NCBI GenBank assembly: GCA_023481105.1
Contig: JAMCWK010000136.1
Span: forward strand, 1-64,000
Length of the DNA: 64,000 nt
Reading direction: 5' to 3'
DNA from: Acidobacteriota bacterium
GTDB taxonomy: Bacteria; Acidobacteriota; Terriglobia; Acidiferrales; UBA7541
Made by a program: the position numbers and the translations under genes. The notes below the pieces were generated by a model. That model searched no databases. It worked only from the letters and a program-made list of their open reading frames with translations, and was not told the origin of the DNA. Shown piece after piece: positions 18,444 through 28,448 of the stretch. Each line of letters starts with the position of its first letter. The stretch's first letter is position 1.

Positions 18444-18989
18444 TCACTCGAACGAGGCCTGAGGCACGGGAGAAGGTGTCTCCGGTGTGGCAACGAGCAG
18501 AGCTTTCAAATTCTCGCAAGACGGGGCAGAGCGATACACGCCGCAGAAGTAACAGTCTTCCATACCCTGGCGGCGCGCTGGCTTCGTGCTGGCGGATTTC
18601 TCGGCAGGCGACACGAAGGAACGGAGCGGCTCTGGACAGTCCGCCGCCAAGCAGCAAGCAGCGCGATTGGACCAGCAGGGTTTGGAGGCGTCGGCGATGA
18701 CGTCGCACCCGACGCGCCGATTGAACCCGCACTGGCGAATCTCCCAACACGGCAACAACGCCAACAAACGGCGGATACCGGCAAAATTCAAACGCGCTTC
18801 TCGAACCAGGCGCAGGATGGTGCCGATCCACAGGAAATCGTGCTGGGTGTAGTAGCGCGTGCCGCGGGGAGATTTGAGCGGGATCAGCAGCCCTTCCCTT
18901 TCATACAGCCGGAGGAGGTCCACGGAGACCGCAAAGTGTTTGGCAACAGCCCCGATTTTGATGGTGCCGTTGGAGAGCTGACCGTTCAT
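18444..18989 (-). CDS. MerR-family transcriptional regulator with Cys-rich C-terminal (two-CW-like) domain
   Basis: KIGAVAKHFAVSVDLLRLYEREGLLIPLKSPRGTRYYTQHD HTH; PCWEIRQC...PCWSNRAACC...CYFCGVY Cys pattern; start uncertain (18989 or 19010). Confidence 0.82.
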   Translation of the reverse strand: MNGQLSNGTIKIGAVAKHFAVSVDLLRLYEREGLLIPLKSPRGTRYYTQHDFLWIGTILRLVREARLNFAGIRRLLALLPCWEIRQCGFNRRVGCDVIADASKPCWSNRAACCLAADCPEPLRSFVSPAEKSASTKPARRQGMEDCYFCGVYRSAPSCENLKALLVATPETPSPVPQASFE

Positions 18990-19231
18990 CCTGCGTACGG
19001 CGATTCTCATGAGGGACCTGCGATTCTGGACTGATGCATCCAGATTTACCCCTCCGTAGGACAATAGGCGCACTTGGGTTGCCACGAGGTTTGTTATCGT
19101 ATGTCATTGAAGGTGCACGGTTTACGGAAACGCTGAAATTGACCCAGTAGTTTCTTGAGCGGCCGTTCGGGGTATTTCGCCCACGCGCGGCGGATTATTG
19201 CTCAAGGATTCTCGCGCCGTGCTCGCCCCAT

Positions 19232-20935
19232 TCACTTGTTGGGAGGAGGCTCGGGGATTGCGGCGCCGTCTTTGCGGGGGTCGGAGGCGCCGTAGTTGAC
19301 TTTCGCGGCAAAGTCTCTCAGAACCGCCTGCCCACCGCCCATTTGCGGAGAAAAGTCGCCGCGCAAAATGATCTTGTGACCCCGCGTTTCAAGCTCCGCG
19401 CGAACAGCAGCGGGGATGCGTGCCTCCATCTCTAACTCGCAACCGGTGAACGAATCCATGGTGAAGCGGGCTGCCTCGAGGGCGGCCTGAATGTTCATGC
19501 CGTGGTCCACGACGTTGGACACAAACTGCGCGTGAGCCTGCGACTGGTTCCATCCACCCATGATGCCGAAGGCAATGCGCACGTCGCCTTTCTCCATGAA
19601 CGCGGGAATGATGGTGTGCAGCGGGCGCTTGCGTCCGGCGAGGACATTGGGGTGGTTGGGATCGAGTGAGAAAAGCGCGCCACGGTTCTGGAGCGCAAAG
19701 CCAGTGCCGGGCGCCGACAGACCGGTTCCAAAACCAACGCTAGAATAGTTACTCTGGATGAGAGAAACCATGTTTCCCTCGCGATCCACCACGGTGAGAT
19801 AGACGGTGTCGCCACCAGGCCCGGGCGGCTTCCCCGCCGCGGGGCTGCAATTCGCTTTCGCTGCATCAATGAGCTTGCCGCGCTCGCGAGCGTAGTCCTT
19901 GGAAAGCATCCCGGCGACGGGCACTTTGCTGAATTTCGGATCGGCGACGTAGCGCAACATGTCGGTGTAGGCCAGCTTCTTCGCTTCGATGAGCGTGTGC
20001 AGCGCGCGAGCGGAGTTGTGGCCGTACTCGCTGATGGTGAATTTCTCGGCGATGTTCAGCATCATCAGCGCGGCGATGCCCTGCCCATTGGGCGGAATTT
20101 CGTACACCGTCCAGCCGCGATAAGTGGTGGAGATGGGCTCGACCCATTCGGCACTAAACTCGGCCAAATCCGCGGCAGTCATCGTGCCGCCCTTCTGTCG
20201 CATGAAGTCGAGAAGCTTTTTCGCGATTTCGCCGGAATAGTAGGCGTCGCGGCCGTGTGCGGCGATTTGCTTGTAGGTCCAGGCGAGATCGGGGTTGTGA
20301 AAGATCTCGCCCAGCTTGGGCACGCGGCCGCCGGGATAATACGTTTGCCGCAGGCCGGGGTCTTCTTTGGCGCGGCGCTCGCTGCTGGCCCACAGACCGG
20401 AAACGAATTCGGTCACGGGAAATCCCCGCTCCGCATAGTGGATCGCAGGAGCGAGGTCGTCGGCTAATTTGAGGCGGCCGAATTTGGCGAGAAGCTGGCT
20501 CCAGCCTTCGACGGCGCCGGGCACGGTGACGGCGTGAATGCCGCGTTGCGGCATTTCCGTAATGCCTTTGTCGAGCAGGAATTTCGCATTCAGATTCGCC
20601 GGGGCCCAGCCGCTGGAATTCAGGCCATAGAGCTTTCCAGTCTTCGCGTCATAAACGATAGCGAAGAGATCGCCGCCGATGCCGTTGGACATCGGCGCGA
20701 CCAGGCCCATGACCGCGTTGGCGGCGATGGCGGCGTCCACGGCGTGGCCGCCGCGCGCCAGAATTTGCGCACCGGCCTGCGCCGCCAGCGGGCTCTCCGC
20801 CGCGACGATGCCATTCTGCGTAATCACCATCGAGCGCGCCTGCGTACGATCCTGCGAATCGCTTTCGCTTGAAAGCATGAGCATCCCCACAATGACGAGC
20901 AAGATTGCGCTGCCGAGCTTCTTCATGCGAAGCAC
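19232..20935 (-). CDS. ggt: Gamma-glutamyltransferase
   Basis: VAAESPLAAQAGAQILARGGHAVDAAIAANAVMGLVAP, GGDTVYLTVVDREGNMVSLIQSNYSSVG catalytic Thr region. Confidence 0.92.
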   Translation of the reverse strand: MLRMKKLGSAILLVIVGMLMLSSESDSQDRTQARSMVITQNGIVAAESPLAAQAGAQILARGGHAVDAAIAANAVMGLVAPMSNGIGGDLFAIVYDAKTGKLYGLNSSGWAPANLNAKFLLDKGITEMPQRGIHAVTVPGAVEGWSQLLAKFGRLKLADDLAPAIHYAERGFPVTEFVSGLWASSERRAKEDPGLRQTYYPGGRVPKLGEIFHNPDLAWTYKQIAAHGRDAYYSGEIAKKLLDFMRQKGGTMTAADLAEFSAEWVEPISTTYRGWTVYEIPPNGQGIAALMMLNIAEKFTISEYGHNSARALHTLIEAKKLAYTDMLRYVADPKFSKVPVAGMLSKDYARERGKLIDAAKANCSPAAGKPPGPGGDTVYLTVVDREGNMVSLIQSNYSSVGFGTGLSAPGTGFALQNRGALFSLDPNHPNVLAGRKRPLHTIIPAFMEKGDVRIAFGIMGGWNQSQAHAQFVSNVVDHGMNIQAALEAARFTMDSFTGCELEMEARIPAAVRAELETRGHKIILRGDFSPQMGGGQAVLRDFAAKVNYGASDPRKDGAAIPEPPPNK

Positions 20936-20986
20936 TCCTGTGAAAGGGGGACTTTAGAACGAAACGGGGAGCGAGGCAATGGCGGA
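20798..20986. repeat. Direct repeat copy A (5' end and upstream region of ggt)
   Basis: High identity by eye to 21602..21789. Confidence 0.85.
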
Positions 20987-21098
20987 GCCGCGCGATGGGA
21001 AGATGCGGGACTGAAGGCCGCCGCTACAATCTTGTCCCGGAAAAGTCCTGCGCGCGGCGCAGCTGGCCGGGCTTTTGCTGACGCCGTAAGCGTCTGGC

Positions 21099-21491
21099 CT
21101 ACTTCGCCGGCGCCGCCTGAGCGGATTTCACTTCCACGCCGATTACGTGCAGATTGCCCGCCAGCAGCTCCCAAGAATGCTCCGCGTTCTCCAACCAAAG
21201 CACAGTCCCCGGACGAAGATCGAGAATCTGTTTGCTGCCATCTGGCAGTGTCAGCTTAACCCGCGCCGAGCCCAGGCTGGCAAGGACAAAGGGCGGATGG
21301 GAATGCATCGGACTCTTTGCTCCGCCGCCAGCCCGGGCTTCGAATACCCGAACGTGTTTGTTTTCCAGCACAACGTTGTGCACGTCGGGATCCACGACCA
21401 CGGCATCCTTCACCTTCACCTTCTGAGCCAGGGCCGTCGTCAGCCCAACGCCGAGAATAAACGCAAGAAGTAAGCCGATCAGCCTGCGCAT
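21099..21491 (-). CDS. Secreted cupin-domain protein
   Basis: Signal-like N-terminus; HVRVFEARAGGGAKSPMHSHPPFVLASLGSARVKL cupin motif. Confidence 0.8.
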   Translation of the reverse strand: MRRLIGLLLAFILGVGLTTALAQKVKVKDAVVVDPDVHNVVLENKHVRVFEARAGGGAKSPMHSHPPFVLASLGSARVKLTLPDGSKQILDLRPGTVLWLENAEHSWELLAGNLHVIGVEVKSAQAAPAK

Positions 21492-21546
21492 AGTTTTGCC
21501 TCCCGTGGCAGAAGTTTCCCCTGAAATTTCCGATTTCAGCTTGGTA

Positions 21547-21738
21547 CTAATGCACTAATCGGCTTCTTGTGTCAAGCCGAGCTTGCTGTGGCAGGTTTTC
21601 CGCCGCCACCACGCCGTACTGCGTAATCACCATCGAGCGCGCCTGCGTACGGTCCTGCGAATCGCTTTCGGCTGAAAGCATGAGCATCTCCACGATAACC
21701 AGCAAGATTGCGCTGCTAAGCTTCTTCATGCGAAGCAC
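21547..21738 (-). pseudogene. Truncated duplicate of ggt 5' end
   Basis: MLRMKKLSSAILLVIVEMLMLSAESDSQDRTQARSMVITQYGVVAAE nearly identical to GGT N-terminus, then diverges and stops. Confidence 0.8.
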
Positions 21739-21789
21739 TCCTGTGAAAAGCGGACTTTAGAACGAATTGAAGCGAGAGGCAATGGCGGA
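21602..21789. repeat. Direct repeat copy B (truncated ggt 5' end and upstream region)
   Basis: High identity by eye to 20798..20986. Confidence 0.85.
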
Positions 21790-21801
21790 TTGGAAGAAGA
21801 G

Positions 21802-22947
21802 CTACTGGTTTCCGGCAAAGAGTGGCGCGAAAAAATCGGCAATGGCTTCGCGGGCATCTTTGGCAAATGGCGAGCGGCTATGGTTGCAAATCATGGCGAC
21901 GACGATTTTGGAGTCGGGATGGAGCAGCAGCACGGACGTACCGCCCACCGAGCCGCCGGTGTGCATCAGAATGCGATGGCCCGAGGCATCCTTCAAAATG
22001 CTCCAGCCGATGCCGTAGCCGGTTTCCTTGCCGTCCGAAGTTTTCTGCGAAGTGAAGAGCAGCTCGAGCGTTTCTTTCTTCAAAAAGCCGGGCTGCAGGT
22101 GCGCGGAGCCGAAGCGGACGAGATCCTCGGGCGTGGACAGGAAGCCGCCACCGGCCCACTTGTAACTGCAGTCCACTGTGGGGGCGATGGCGAACTTGAC
22201 TTGCGGGTCGGTGTCGTAAAACTGCGTGCGTTGCGGATCGGCTGCGCCGGCGCGGTCCGGGCGCGTGCTTTTCATCTTCAGCTTTTTGAAGACCTTCTGC
22301 TCCATGAAGGAAAGGAATTCTTGCTTCGCGGCGGTTTCCATTACGGCGCTGATCAAATTCCAACCATACGTTGAGTAGGAATATTTCGTGCCGGGCGGTG
22401 CGACCAGCGGATCGTTTTCGAAAATCGCGAGGCCTTCACGCACACACTTGAATGGTCTATTCAACAAAAACTCGTCGCCCTTGTAATGGCGGATTCCAGC
22501 GAGATGTCCAGCAAGCAGCCGCGTGGTAATCACCGCTCCCTTGTCGGGAAAATCGGCGACATACTTCTGCACCGGCGCATCCAGATCGAGCTTGCCGCGC
22601 TCGACAAGCAACGCGAGGCCGGCGGCGGTGACGGATTTCGAAATGCTGCCGATGCGGAAACGCGTGGCCGTGGTCACAGGCGTTTGCTTTTCCAAATCGG
22701 CAAAACCGAATCCCTCCGACCAGACGATCTTTCCGTTCGCCGCCACGGCGACGGAGAGGCCCGGCACCTTCGGCGCGAGCTGAGCTTTGATGAGGGCACG
22801 GGAGCGCTCAATGGCTTCGGAAAGCGTGGTTGGTGGAGGAGCCGATGCGACGGGGGATTGAGGTTGCGCCCAAAAGGCTCCCGCAACCAATACAACTAAG
22901 CCAGCGAGGAAAAAAGAAAAGCGCAGACTTCGGAACCGAAGTTTCAT
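21802..22947 (-). CDS. Serine hydrolase, beta-lactamase/class C family
   Basis: FRIGSISKSVTAAG (SxxK), YSYSTYGWNL (YxN), HTGGSVGG motifs. Confidence 0.88.
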   Translation of the reverse strand: MKLRFRSLRFSFFLAGLVVLVAGAFWAQPQSPVASAPPPTTLSEAIERSRALIKAQLAPKVPGLSVAVAANGKIVWSEGFGFADLEKQTPVTTATRFRIGSISKSVTAAGLALLVERGKLDLDAPVQKYVADFPDKGAVITTRLLAGHLAGIRHYKGDEFLLNRPFKCVREGLAIFENDPLVAPPGTKYSYSTYGWNLISAVMETAAKQEFLSFMEQKVFKKLKMKSTRPDRAGAADPQRTQFYDTDPQVKFAIAPTVDCSYKWAGGGFLSTPEDLVRFGSAHLQPGFLKKETLELLFTSQKTSDGKETGYGIGWSILKDASGHRILMHTGGSVGGTSVLLLHPDSKIVVAMICNHSRSPFAKDAREAIADFFAPLFAGNQ

Positions 22948-22990
22948 ACCGGTGATCCTTCGCTAGGCTTCTGACATTCCGCGAGCAACG

Positions 22991-23560
22991 TTACTTTCGC
23001 GGGCGCGATTCCGGCGGCACCATTTTGTTCACGCGGTAGTACACCACCAACTGCCCATAGTGCTCGCCGGCATGCTCGACAGCGGTGTTAAACAGGCCAT
23101 GATTCGTAACCGTCCAGCCGTCCACATGGATGGTTTCCGCCAGCTTTGCGTCGCCCATGGCTTCCATGGCCTTGGCGCCGTCGGCAAAACACCTCTTCAC
23201 GTAAGCGACCACATCCGCCTTGGTCTTGAAGTTGGCGCGCGGCGGATCCTCCTCCTTAGGGCGCAGCCCCTTCGCGACTTCCTGCACATGGCAGGCGTAG
23301 CCGGCGGCATGCAAGACCTGTTCGGCAAACGATCGTACTTCCGGAGCGGGTTTCCAATCGTACCTGTCAGCGGGAAAATCTTCGGCCATAGCAGCCAAGC
23401 GGCGTGCAACTCCGTTCCACTGTCTCACAAGGTCTTTCCCTGGTGTGCTGGTAGCCGGCGGCGCTTTGGGCGCTTGTGCGGCAGCAATTCCCGCGAACAA
23501 CAGCATCGCGCAAACCAATGTGATTGCTTGCGCGCGCATTCCGTTTTTCGAGTGAAACAT
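22991..23560 (-). CDS. Secreted DinB-family protein
   Basis: AEDFPADRYDWKPAPEVRSFAEQVLHAA DinB pattern; ATG 23560 preceded by AGGAG. Confidence 0.8.
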   Translation of the reverse strand: MFHSKNGMRAQAITLVCAMLLFAGIAAAQAPKAPPATSTPGKDLVRQWNGVARRLAAMAEDFPADRYDWKPAPEVRSFAEQVLHAAGYACHVQEVAKGLRPKEEDPPRANFKTKADVVAYVKRCFADGAKAMEAMGDAKLAETIHVDGWTVTNHGLFNTAVEHAGEHYGQLVVYYRVNKMVPPESRPRK

Positions 23561-23746
23561 TCGATTCTCCTGCCTTTCGCCCGGACATTTCCGGGAGAGT
23601 ATGTTTTTCTCCGCCGACCGTGCCACCGAATGCAGGAAACTCTAATCCGGATGCCGGCGTTTGGCAACCTTGGCCGCAATGCGGCGAGCGCACAATTGCT
23701 CCTCGCAATGGTTGGGGACTCAGGCGCGCTTCTGTAGAATGATTGG

Positions 23747-26002
23747 TTGGCGCAATTGCCGGAGAATCGGTTGCCCAAGACCAGCCAGCCAAAGCCGACC
23801 GTTCGCGCGGGAGACCTGGAAAGTATCGTTCGCGCGGAGTGCACGGATCCGTTCCAAGTGCTCGGGCCGCACCGGATCGAGCGCAAGAGCGGCGAGTGCA
23901 TCGCCGTGCGCGCCTTCCTGCCGAGGGCGAAGGAAATCGAAGTAGTGCCCCACGGCACGGGTGTGCCCGTCCATGCGGAGCGGATTCATGAGGCGGGATT
24001 TTTTGAAGCGCTGCTGCCGCCGCCCGCCGGTGAAGCGGCGTTTGAATACCGACTGCGGGTGACGTACTTCGACGGGCACACGGAAGAAGTTTTCGATCCC
24101 TACTCCTTCCCTCCCCTGCTTTCCGATTTCGATTTGCACCTGATGGGCGAGGGCACGCACTTCGAAAAATACGAAAAGCTGGGCGCGCACGTGCGCAAGG
24201 TGAACGGCACGTCCGGCGTGCACTTCGCCGTGTGGGCGCCGAACGCGCGGCGCGTGAGCGTGGTTGGGGATTTCAATCTCTGGGACGGGCGCGCGCATGC
24301 CCTGCGCATCCGCGGTGGCAGCGGAATTTGGGAGCTGTTCGTTCCCGGGTTGGATGAAGGGCTGATCTATAAGTTCGAAATTCTCACGCGCTCCGGGATT
24401 TTGCTCAAGGCCGACCCTTATGGGTTCTCGAGCGAGTTGCGGCCGAAGACGGCGTCCATCGTCGCCGACATCGACCGCTACGAGTGGCACGACGCGGACT
24501 GGTGCGTGGCGCGCGAAAAACGCGACTGGCTGGCAGCACCGATTTCCATTTATGAAGCGCATCTGGGTTCCTGGCGGCGCGGCGGGCTGACCGGCAAGAG
24601 CTGGTTGAGCTATCGCGAATTGGCTGAGCAAATGGTGCCGTACGTCAAAAAGCTGGGCTACACGCACATCGAATTAATGCCGGTGATGGAACATCCTTTT
24701 GACGCATCTTGGGGCTACCAGACGCTGGGCTACTTTGCTGCAACGAGCAGATTCGGCGCGCCAGCGGACCTGATGTACTTCATCGACCGCTGCCACCGCG
24801 AGGGCATCGGCGTCATTTTGGATTGGACGCCCGCGCATTTCCCGCGCGACGCGCATGGGCTGGCACTCTTCGACGGCACGCACCTCTACGAACACGCCGA
24901 CCCGCGCAAGGGCGCGCACCCGGACTGGGGCACGCTGGTCTTCAATTACGGCCGCAACGAAGTTCAGAATTATCTGATTTCGAACGCGCTCTTCTGGATG
25001 GACAAGTATCACGTGGACGGGCTGCGCGTGGATGCGGTCGCGTCCATGCTCTATCTCGATTACTCGCGCAAACCGGGCGAGTGGATTCCGAACCCTTACG
25101 GTGGCAGAGAAAATCTGGAAGCGGTGGCGTTCATCAAACGGCTGAATGAAGTCGTGCACAGCCGTCATCCGGGAGTGCTCACCATCGCCGAGGAGTCCAC
25201 GGCCTGGCCGATGGTGTCGCGGCCGACCTACCTGGGCGGACTGGGCTTCAGCCTGAAATGGAACCTCGGGTGGATGCACGACACGCTGGATTACTTCAGC
25301 CACGATTCCATTCACCGCAAGTTTCACCACAACCGCATGACGTTTTCGATGCTGTACGCCTTCACGGAAAATTTCGTGCTGCCGTTCTCGCACGACGAAG
25401 TGGTGCACGGAAAGCGCTCGATGCTGGGGCGGATGCCGGGCGACCCCTGGCAGCAGTTCGCCAACCTGCGCTTGCTCTACGGCTACATGTGCGGGCACCC
25501 CGGCAAGAAACTACTCTTCATGGGCAGCGAGTTCGGACAGTGGATTGAATGGAACCACGACCAGAGCTTGGACTGGCACCTGCTCGATTACGATGCGCAT
25601 CGCGGCGTGCAGAATTTGGTGGCGGACTTGAACCGGCTCTACCAGAGCGAGCCCTCGCTGCACGAAGTGGATTTCGACTGGCATGGCTTTGAGTGGCTGG
25701 ACTGCAACGACGCTGACGCCAGCGTGCTTTCTTTTCTGCGACGCGGCAAGAACCCGGACGACTGCGTGCTCGTGGTCAGCAACTTCACGCCGGTGCCTCG
25801 CCAAGACTACCGCGTTTGGGCCCCTGGGCCCGGTTACTACGCGGAACTTCTGAATACCGACGCCGGCATCTATGGCGGCAGCAACATGGGCAATTGCGGC
25901 GGAGTCCACGCAGAACCCGTGCCGTGGCTCGGCCATGAATACTCCCTTCGGCTTACGCTTCCTCCGCTGTCCGCACTGTTTCTAAAACTTCAGCGTGCCT
26001 GA
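23747..26002 (+). CDS. glgB: 1,4-alpha-glucan branching enzyme
   Basis: GH13 motifs: [62 protein letters not shown]. Confidence 0.95.
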   Translation: MAQLPENRLPKTSQPKPTVRAGDLESIVRAECTDPFQVLGPHRIERKSGECIAVRAFLPRAKEIEVVPHGTGVPVHAERIHEAGFFEALLPPPAGEAAFEYRLRVTYFDGHTEEVFDPYSFPPLLSDFDLHLMGEGTHFEKYEKLGAHVRKVNGTSGVHFAVWAPNARRVSVVGDFNLWDGRAHALRIRGGSGIWELFVPGLDEGLIYKFEILTRSGILLKADPYGFSSELRPKTASIVADIDRYEWHDADWCVAREKRDWLAAPISIYEAHLGSWRRGGLTGKSWLSYRELAEQMVPYVKKLGYTHIELMPVMEHPFDASWGYQTLGYFAATSRFGAPADLMYFIDRCHREGIGVILDWTPAHFPRDAHGLALFDGTHLYEHADPRKGAHPDWGTLVFNYGRNEVQNYLISNALFWMDKYHVDGLRVDAVASMLYLDYSRKPGEWIPNPYGGRENLEAVAFIKRLNEVVHSRHPGVLTIAEESTAWPMVSRPTYLGGLGFSLKWNLGWMHDTLDYFSHDSIHRKFHHNRMTFSMLYAFTENFVLPFSHDEVVHGKRSMLGRMPGDPWQQFANLRLLYGYMCGHPGKKLLFMGSEFGQWIEWNHDQSLDWHLLDYDAHRGVQNLVADLNRLYQSEPSLHEVDFDWHGFEWLDCNDADASVLSFLRRGKNPDDCVLVVSNFTPVPRQDYRVWAPGPGYYAELLNTDAGIYGGSNMGNCGGVHAEPVPWLGHEYSLRLTLPPLSALFLKLQRA

Positions 26003-26037
26003 AGGCGGCCCTTCCCCTGTGCAACTTGCGCTCCAAG

Positions 26038-26065
26038 GGAACATTTTGCGTGGCGGTTGCGTTCC
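26038..26065 (+). promoter_or_regulatory. Candidate ECF-type promoter GGAAC-N17-CGTTCC
   Basis: Spacing and sequence resemble ECF sigma promoters, 36 nt upstream of ATG 26101. Confidence 0.35.
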
Positions 26066-26100
26066 TAGGGTTGACGGGGCAAGTCCAAGGAGGAATTCCT

Positions 26101-26742
26101 ATGTCGCAAAGACGGATGTGGGTCGTAGCGGCGGTGCTGACACTCGCGCTGGTGACAGCCGGGTCGGTGGTGACACCGATCACGAGCGCCCAGGTGACCA
26201 CAAAATCTTCTGAAAGATGGCTGCACGTGAGCGTCATTGCCAAAGAAGCAGACGGCGAAACGGTGCGCGTCAACGTGCCGCTGGAACTTGTCGAGAAGGT
26301 GCTTCCTGCCATCAGCAAGGACAAGCTGCACAGCGGAAAAATCCGCGTGCACGAGCTGCACGTGAATGAAGTGGACCTGCGCGCGGTGTTCGAAGCCGTG
26401 CGCGACACCAAGGACGGCGAGTTCGTCACCGTGCAGAGCCGCAAGAATAATGTGCGCGTGGCCAAAGAAGCCGGCTATTTGCTGGTGAAGGTCCGCGAAA
26501 CGAAAGAGCCGCGCAAGACTGACAAGCCGGACGAGAAACCGGCAGTGGCGTACGAGGAGCGTGTGGACGTCCGCGTGCCCATGTCGGTGGTGGAGGCGCT
26601 CCTCTCCGGCGCGAAAGACGAGCTGGACCTGGTAGCGGCGATCCGCGCACTTTCGGCGCATGGCGACGCCATCCTGGTCACCGTGGAAGACCGGAAGAAC
26701 ACCGTGAAGGTGTGGGTGGATTCGAAAAATACTGGACAGTAG
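26101..26742 (+). CDS. Secreted hypothetical protein with two internal repeat units
   Basis: ATG 26101 after AAGGAGGAATTCCT; signal peptide; repeated V.V.VPl..VE.lL / lVTV..RKN.V+V units. Confidence 0.7.
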   Translation: MSQRRMWVVAAVLTLALVTAGSVVTPITSAQVTTKSSERWLHVSVIAKEADGETVRVNVPLELVEKVLPAISKDKLHSGKIRVHELHVNEVDLRAVFEAVRDTKDGEFVTVQSRKNNVRVAKEAGYLLVKVRETKEPRKTDKPDEKPAVAYEERVDVRVPMSVVEALLSGAKDELDLVAAIRALSAHGDAILVTVEDRKNTVKVWVDSKNTGQ

Positions 26743-26751
26743 GAGGCCGCG

Positions 26752-27243
26752 ATGTCGGTGAAGATGGTGTTCCTGACGGGAACGCTGGTGGTAGCAGGCA
26801 TTGTGGCCGACGGCGGCATCATCGGCGTGCGTGTCCATGAAAAGAAACCGGATGGGACCAACTTGCGGTTGTACGTGCCGGCGGTGCTGGTGCCGCTGGG
26901 GGTGAAGCTTGCTCCGGAGCGCGAGCTGGAACGAGCCTTGCGTCATGCCAAGGAGTTTCTGCCCGCCGTGCGCATCGCCGCGGAAGAGCTGGAGCGCATC
27001 CCGGACGGACTACTGGTGGAAGTGCGGAGCCCCCGCGAGTATGTGCTCGTCGAGAAGCGTGGCGGCTATCTCGTGGTGGACGTGGATAATGAGCGCGAAA
27101 CCGTGCACGTGTCCGTCCCACTAAAAATGGTGCGCCAAGTGGCGCGGAACATGGAAGCACGGGCGCTGCGAGCCAATTCAACGCAGGACAGTCAAGACAA
27201 GTTCCCCGGGCGCGAGACGCTTGACACCCCTCGAGTGAAGTAG
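26752..27243 (+). CDS. Hypothetical protein related to 26101..26742
   Basis: Adjacent ORF with the same repeat pattern (LRLYVPAVLVPL..., LLVEVRSPREYVLVEKRGGYLVVDV, VHVSVPLKMVRQV). Confidence 0.65.
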   Translation: MSVKMVFLTGTLVVAGIVADGGIIGVRVHEKKPDGTNLRLYVPAVLVPLGVKLAPERELERALRHAKEFLPAVRIAAEELERIPDGLLVEVRSPREYVLVEKRGGYLVVDVDNERETVHVSVPLKMVRQVARNMEARALRANSTQDSQDKFPGRETLDTPRVK

Positions 27244-27285
27244 CAGGATTCTTCTGTGGGGTCGGCCCCAAGAAGGAGGAATTAG

Positions 27286-27666
27286 ATGAAAATTGCAGGG
27301 AAGATTCTTGCGTTGTTTGTTGCCATCGTCCTGGTGTGCGCCACTGCAACATGGGCGGCACAGTCGAGCCAGGCAACCACTGCGCCAGGCAAGACCAAAG
27401 AAGAAGGCAGCAAAAAAGCTGAAGGCAAAGCGAAAGGCAAAGCGACGGCGCCCGGTCTGCCCAAGGCCGAAGCGAAGCGCGAGGCCAGTGCTGACAAGAA
27501 GGAAGCCAAAGAAGCCGCCAAAGACACGAAGAAAGAAATGAAGGGCGACGCCAAGGAAACAAAGAAGGAAACGAAGGCCGAAGCCAAAGAGAAGAAGAAG
27601 GAAATGAAGACCGAGGCAAAGGAAACAAAGAAGGAAACAAAGAAAGGCCCGTCGAAGAAACCGTAA
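27286..27666 (+). CDS. Secreted Lys/Glu/Ala-rich LEA-like protein
   Basis: AAGAAGGAGGAATTAG RBS; signal peptide; C-terminal five 11-mers KKE[AMT]K....K.. Confidence 0.7.
   Translation: MKIAGKILALFVAIVLVCATATWAAQSSQATTAPGKTKEEGSKKAEGKAKGKATAPGLPKAEAKREASADKKEAKEAAKDTKKEMKGDAKETKKETKAEAKEKKKEMKTEAKETKKETKKGPSKKP
27496..27660 (+). repeat. Five in-frame 33-nt repeats encoding 11-residue units
   Basis: KKEAKEAAKDT / KKEMKGDAKET / KKETKAEAKEK / KKEMKTEAKET / KKETKKGPSKK. Confidence 0.85.
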
Positions 27667-27693
27667 ACTCAGCAGTCCCCTCTTGGAAATGAA

Positions 27694-27740
27694 CCGGGCT
27701 CAGGCCGCCGTGCAAGCGGTTTCCTGAGCCCGGACCTTTT
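27694..27740. terminator. Hairpin terminator between convergent genes
   Basis: CCGGGCTCAGG...CCTGAGCCCGG perfect 11-bp arms followed by ACCTTTT. Confidence 0.75.
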
Positions 27741-27751
27741 CAGGTTGCTGT

Positions 27752-28414
27752 TCAGGGCCGCCGCATCATGTCTTCCATTTTTCGGGGAGTGCCGCGGATT
27801 TTGGTCTTGGCGTTGGAAATGACGCGCACCAAGGTCATCGTCTCGTCCTTCGAGGTCATCTTGACCATCCCCCACGGCGAGACCTTGTCGGTAACCCAAA
27901 AGTCGGCGGACTTATCCTTGGCACGCCAATGCTCGCACTCGAAAGTGCCAGCGGGAGTGGTGATGGTTTCGGTACCTACGCGTTCGGCTTCGTCACGCAC
28001 GTCGGACTTCTGCGGTTTCTGTTGTTGACCCATCATGCCCATCATCTCCATGGAGATTTCCATGGGCTCTTCGTTGCCTGGCTGCACCACCATGCGAAGG
28101 GTGCGGAGCTCCTTACCGTCCATAGCCAATAGCGTGCGCATGACCATCGGACCTTCCTCGCTTTGCACCACCATTTCCATCCAGTGGCCGGGCTTCCCTT
28201 CGGAAGTCTCCGCGCCGACAATCGCTACTTCCATTTCGCGCTTCCCTTCCCGCTTGCTTTCCATCTGATAGGCAGCGCCGGAACCGACCGCGGGCTTCCA
28301 TACACCGCGCATGGACGGCCCCTTCATTCCCATTCCCATTTGCGCCATGCCAACTTGCGGGAAAGCAATGACGCCAAGCACGAACAAAACAACGACGTTC
28401 CAGAAACGCTTCAT
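27752..28414 (-). CDS. Secreted Met-rich hypothetical protein
   Basis: Signal peptide; Met-rich segments MAQMGMGMKGPSM and MEISMEMMGMMGQQQ. Confidence 0.65.
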   Translation of the reverse strand: MKRFWNVVVLFVLGVIAFPQVGMAQMGMGMKGPSMRGVWKPAVGSGAAYQMESKREGKREMEVAIVGAETSEGKPGHWMEMVVQSEEGPMVMRTLLAMDGKELRTLRMVVQPGNEEPMEISMEMMGMMGQQQKPQKSDVRDEAERVGTETITTPAGTFECEHWRAKDKSADFWVTDKVSPWGMVKMTSKDETMTLVRVISNAKTKIRGTPRKMEDMMRRP

Positions 28415-28448
28415 AACTCTCTCCTCCTGAAGCTAGATTCGGCCTTGG

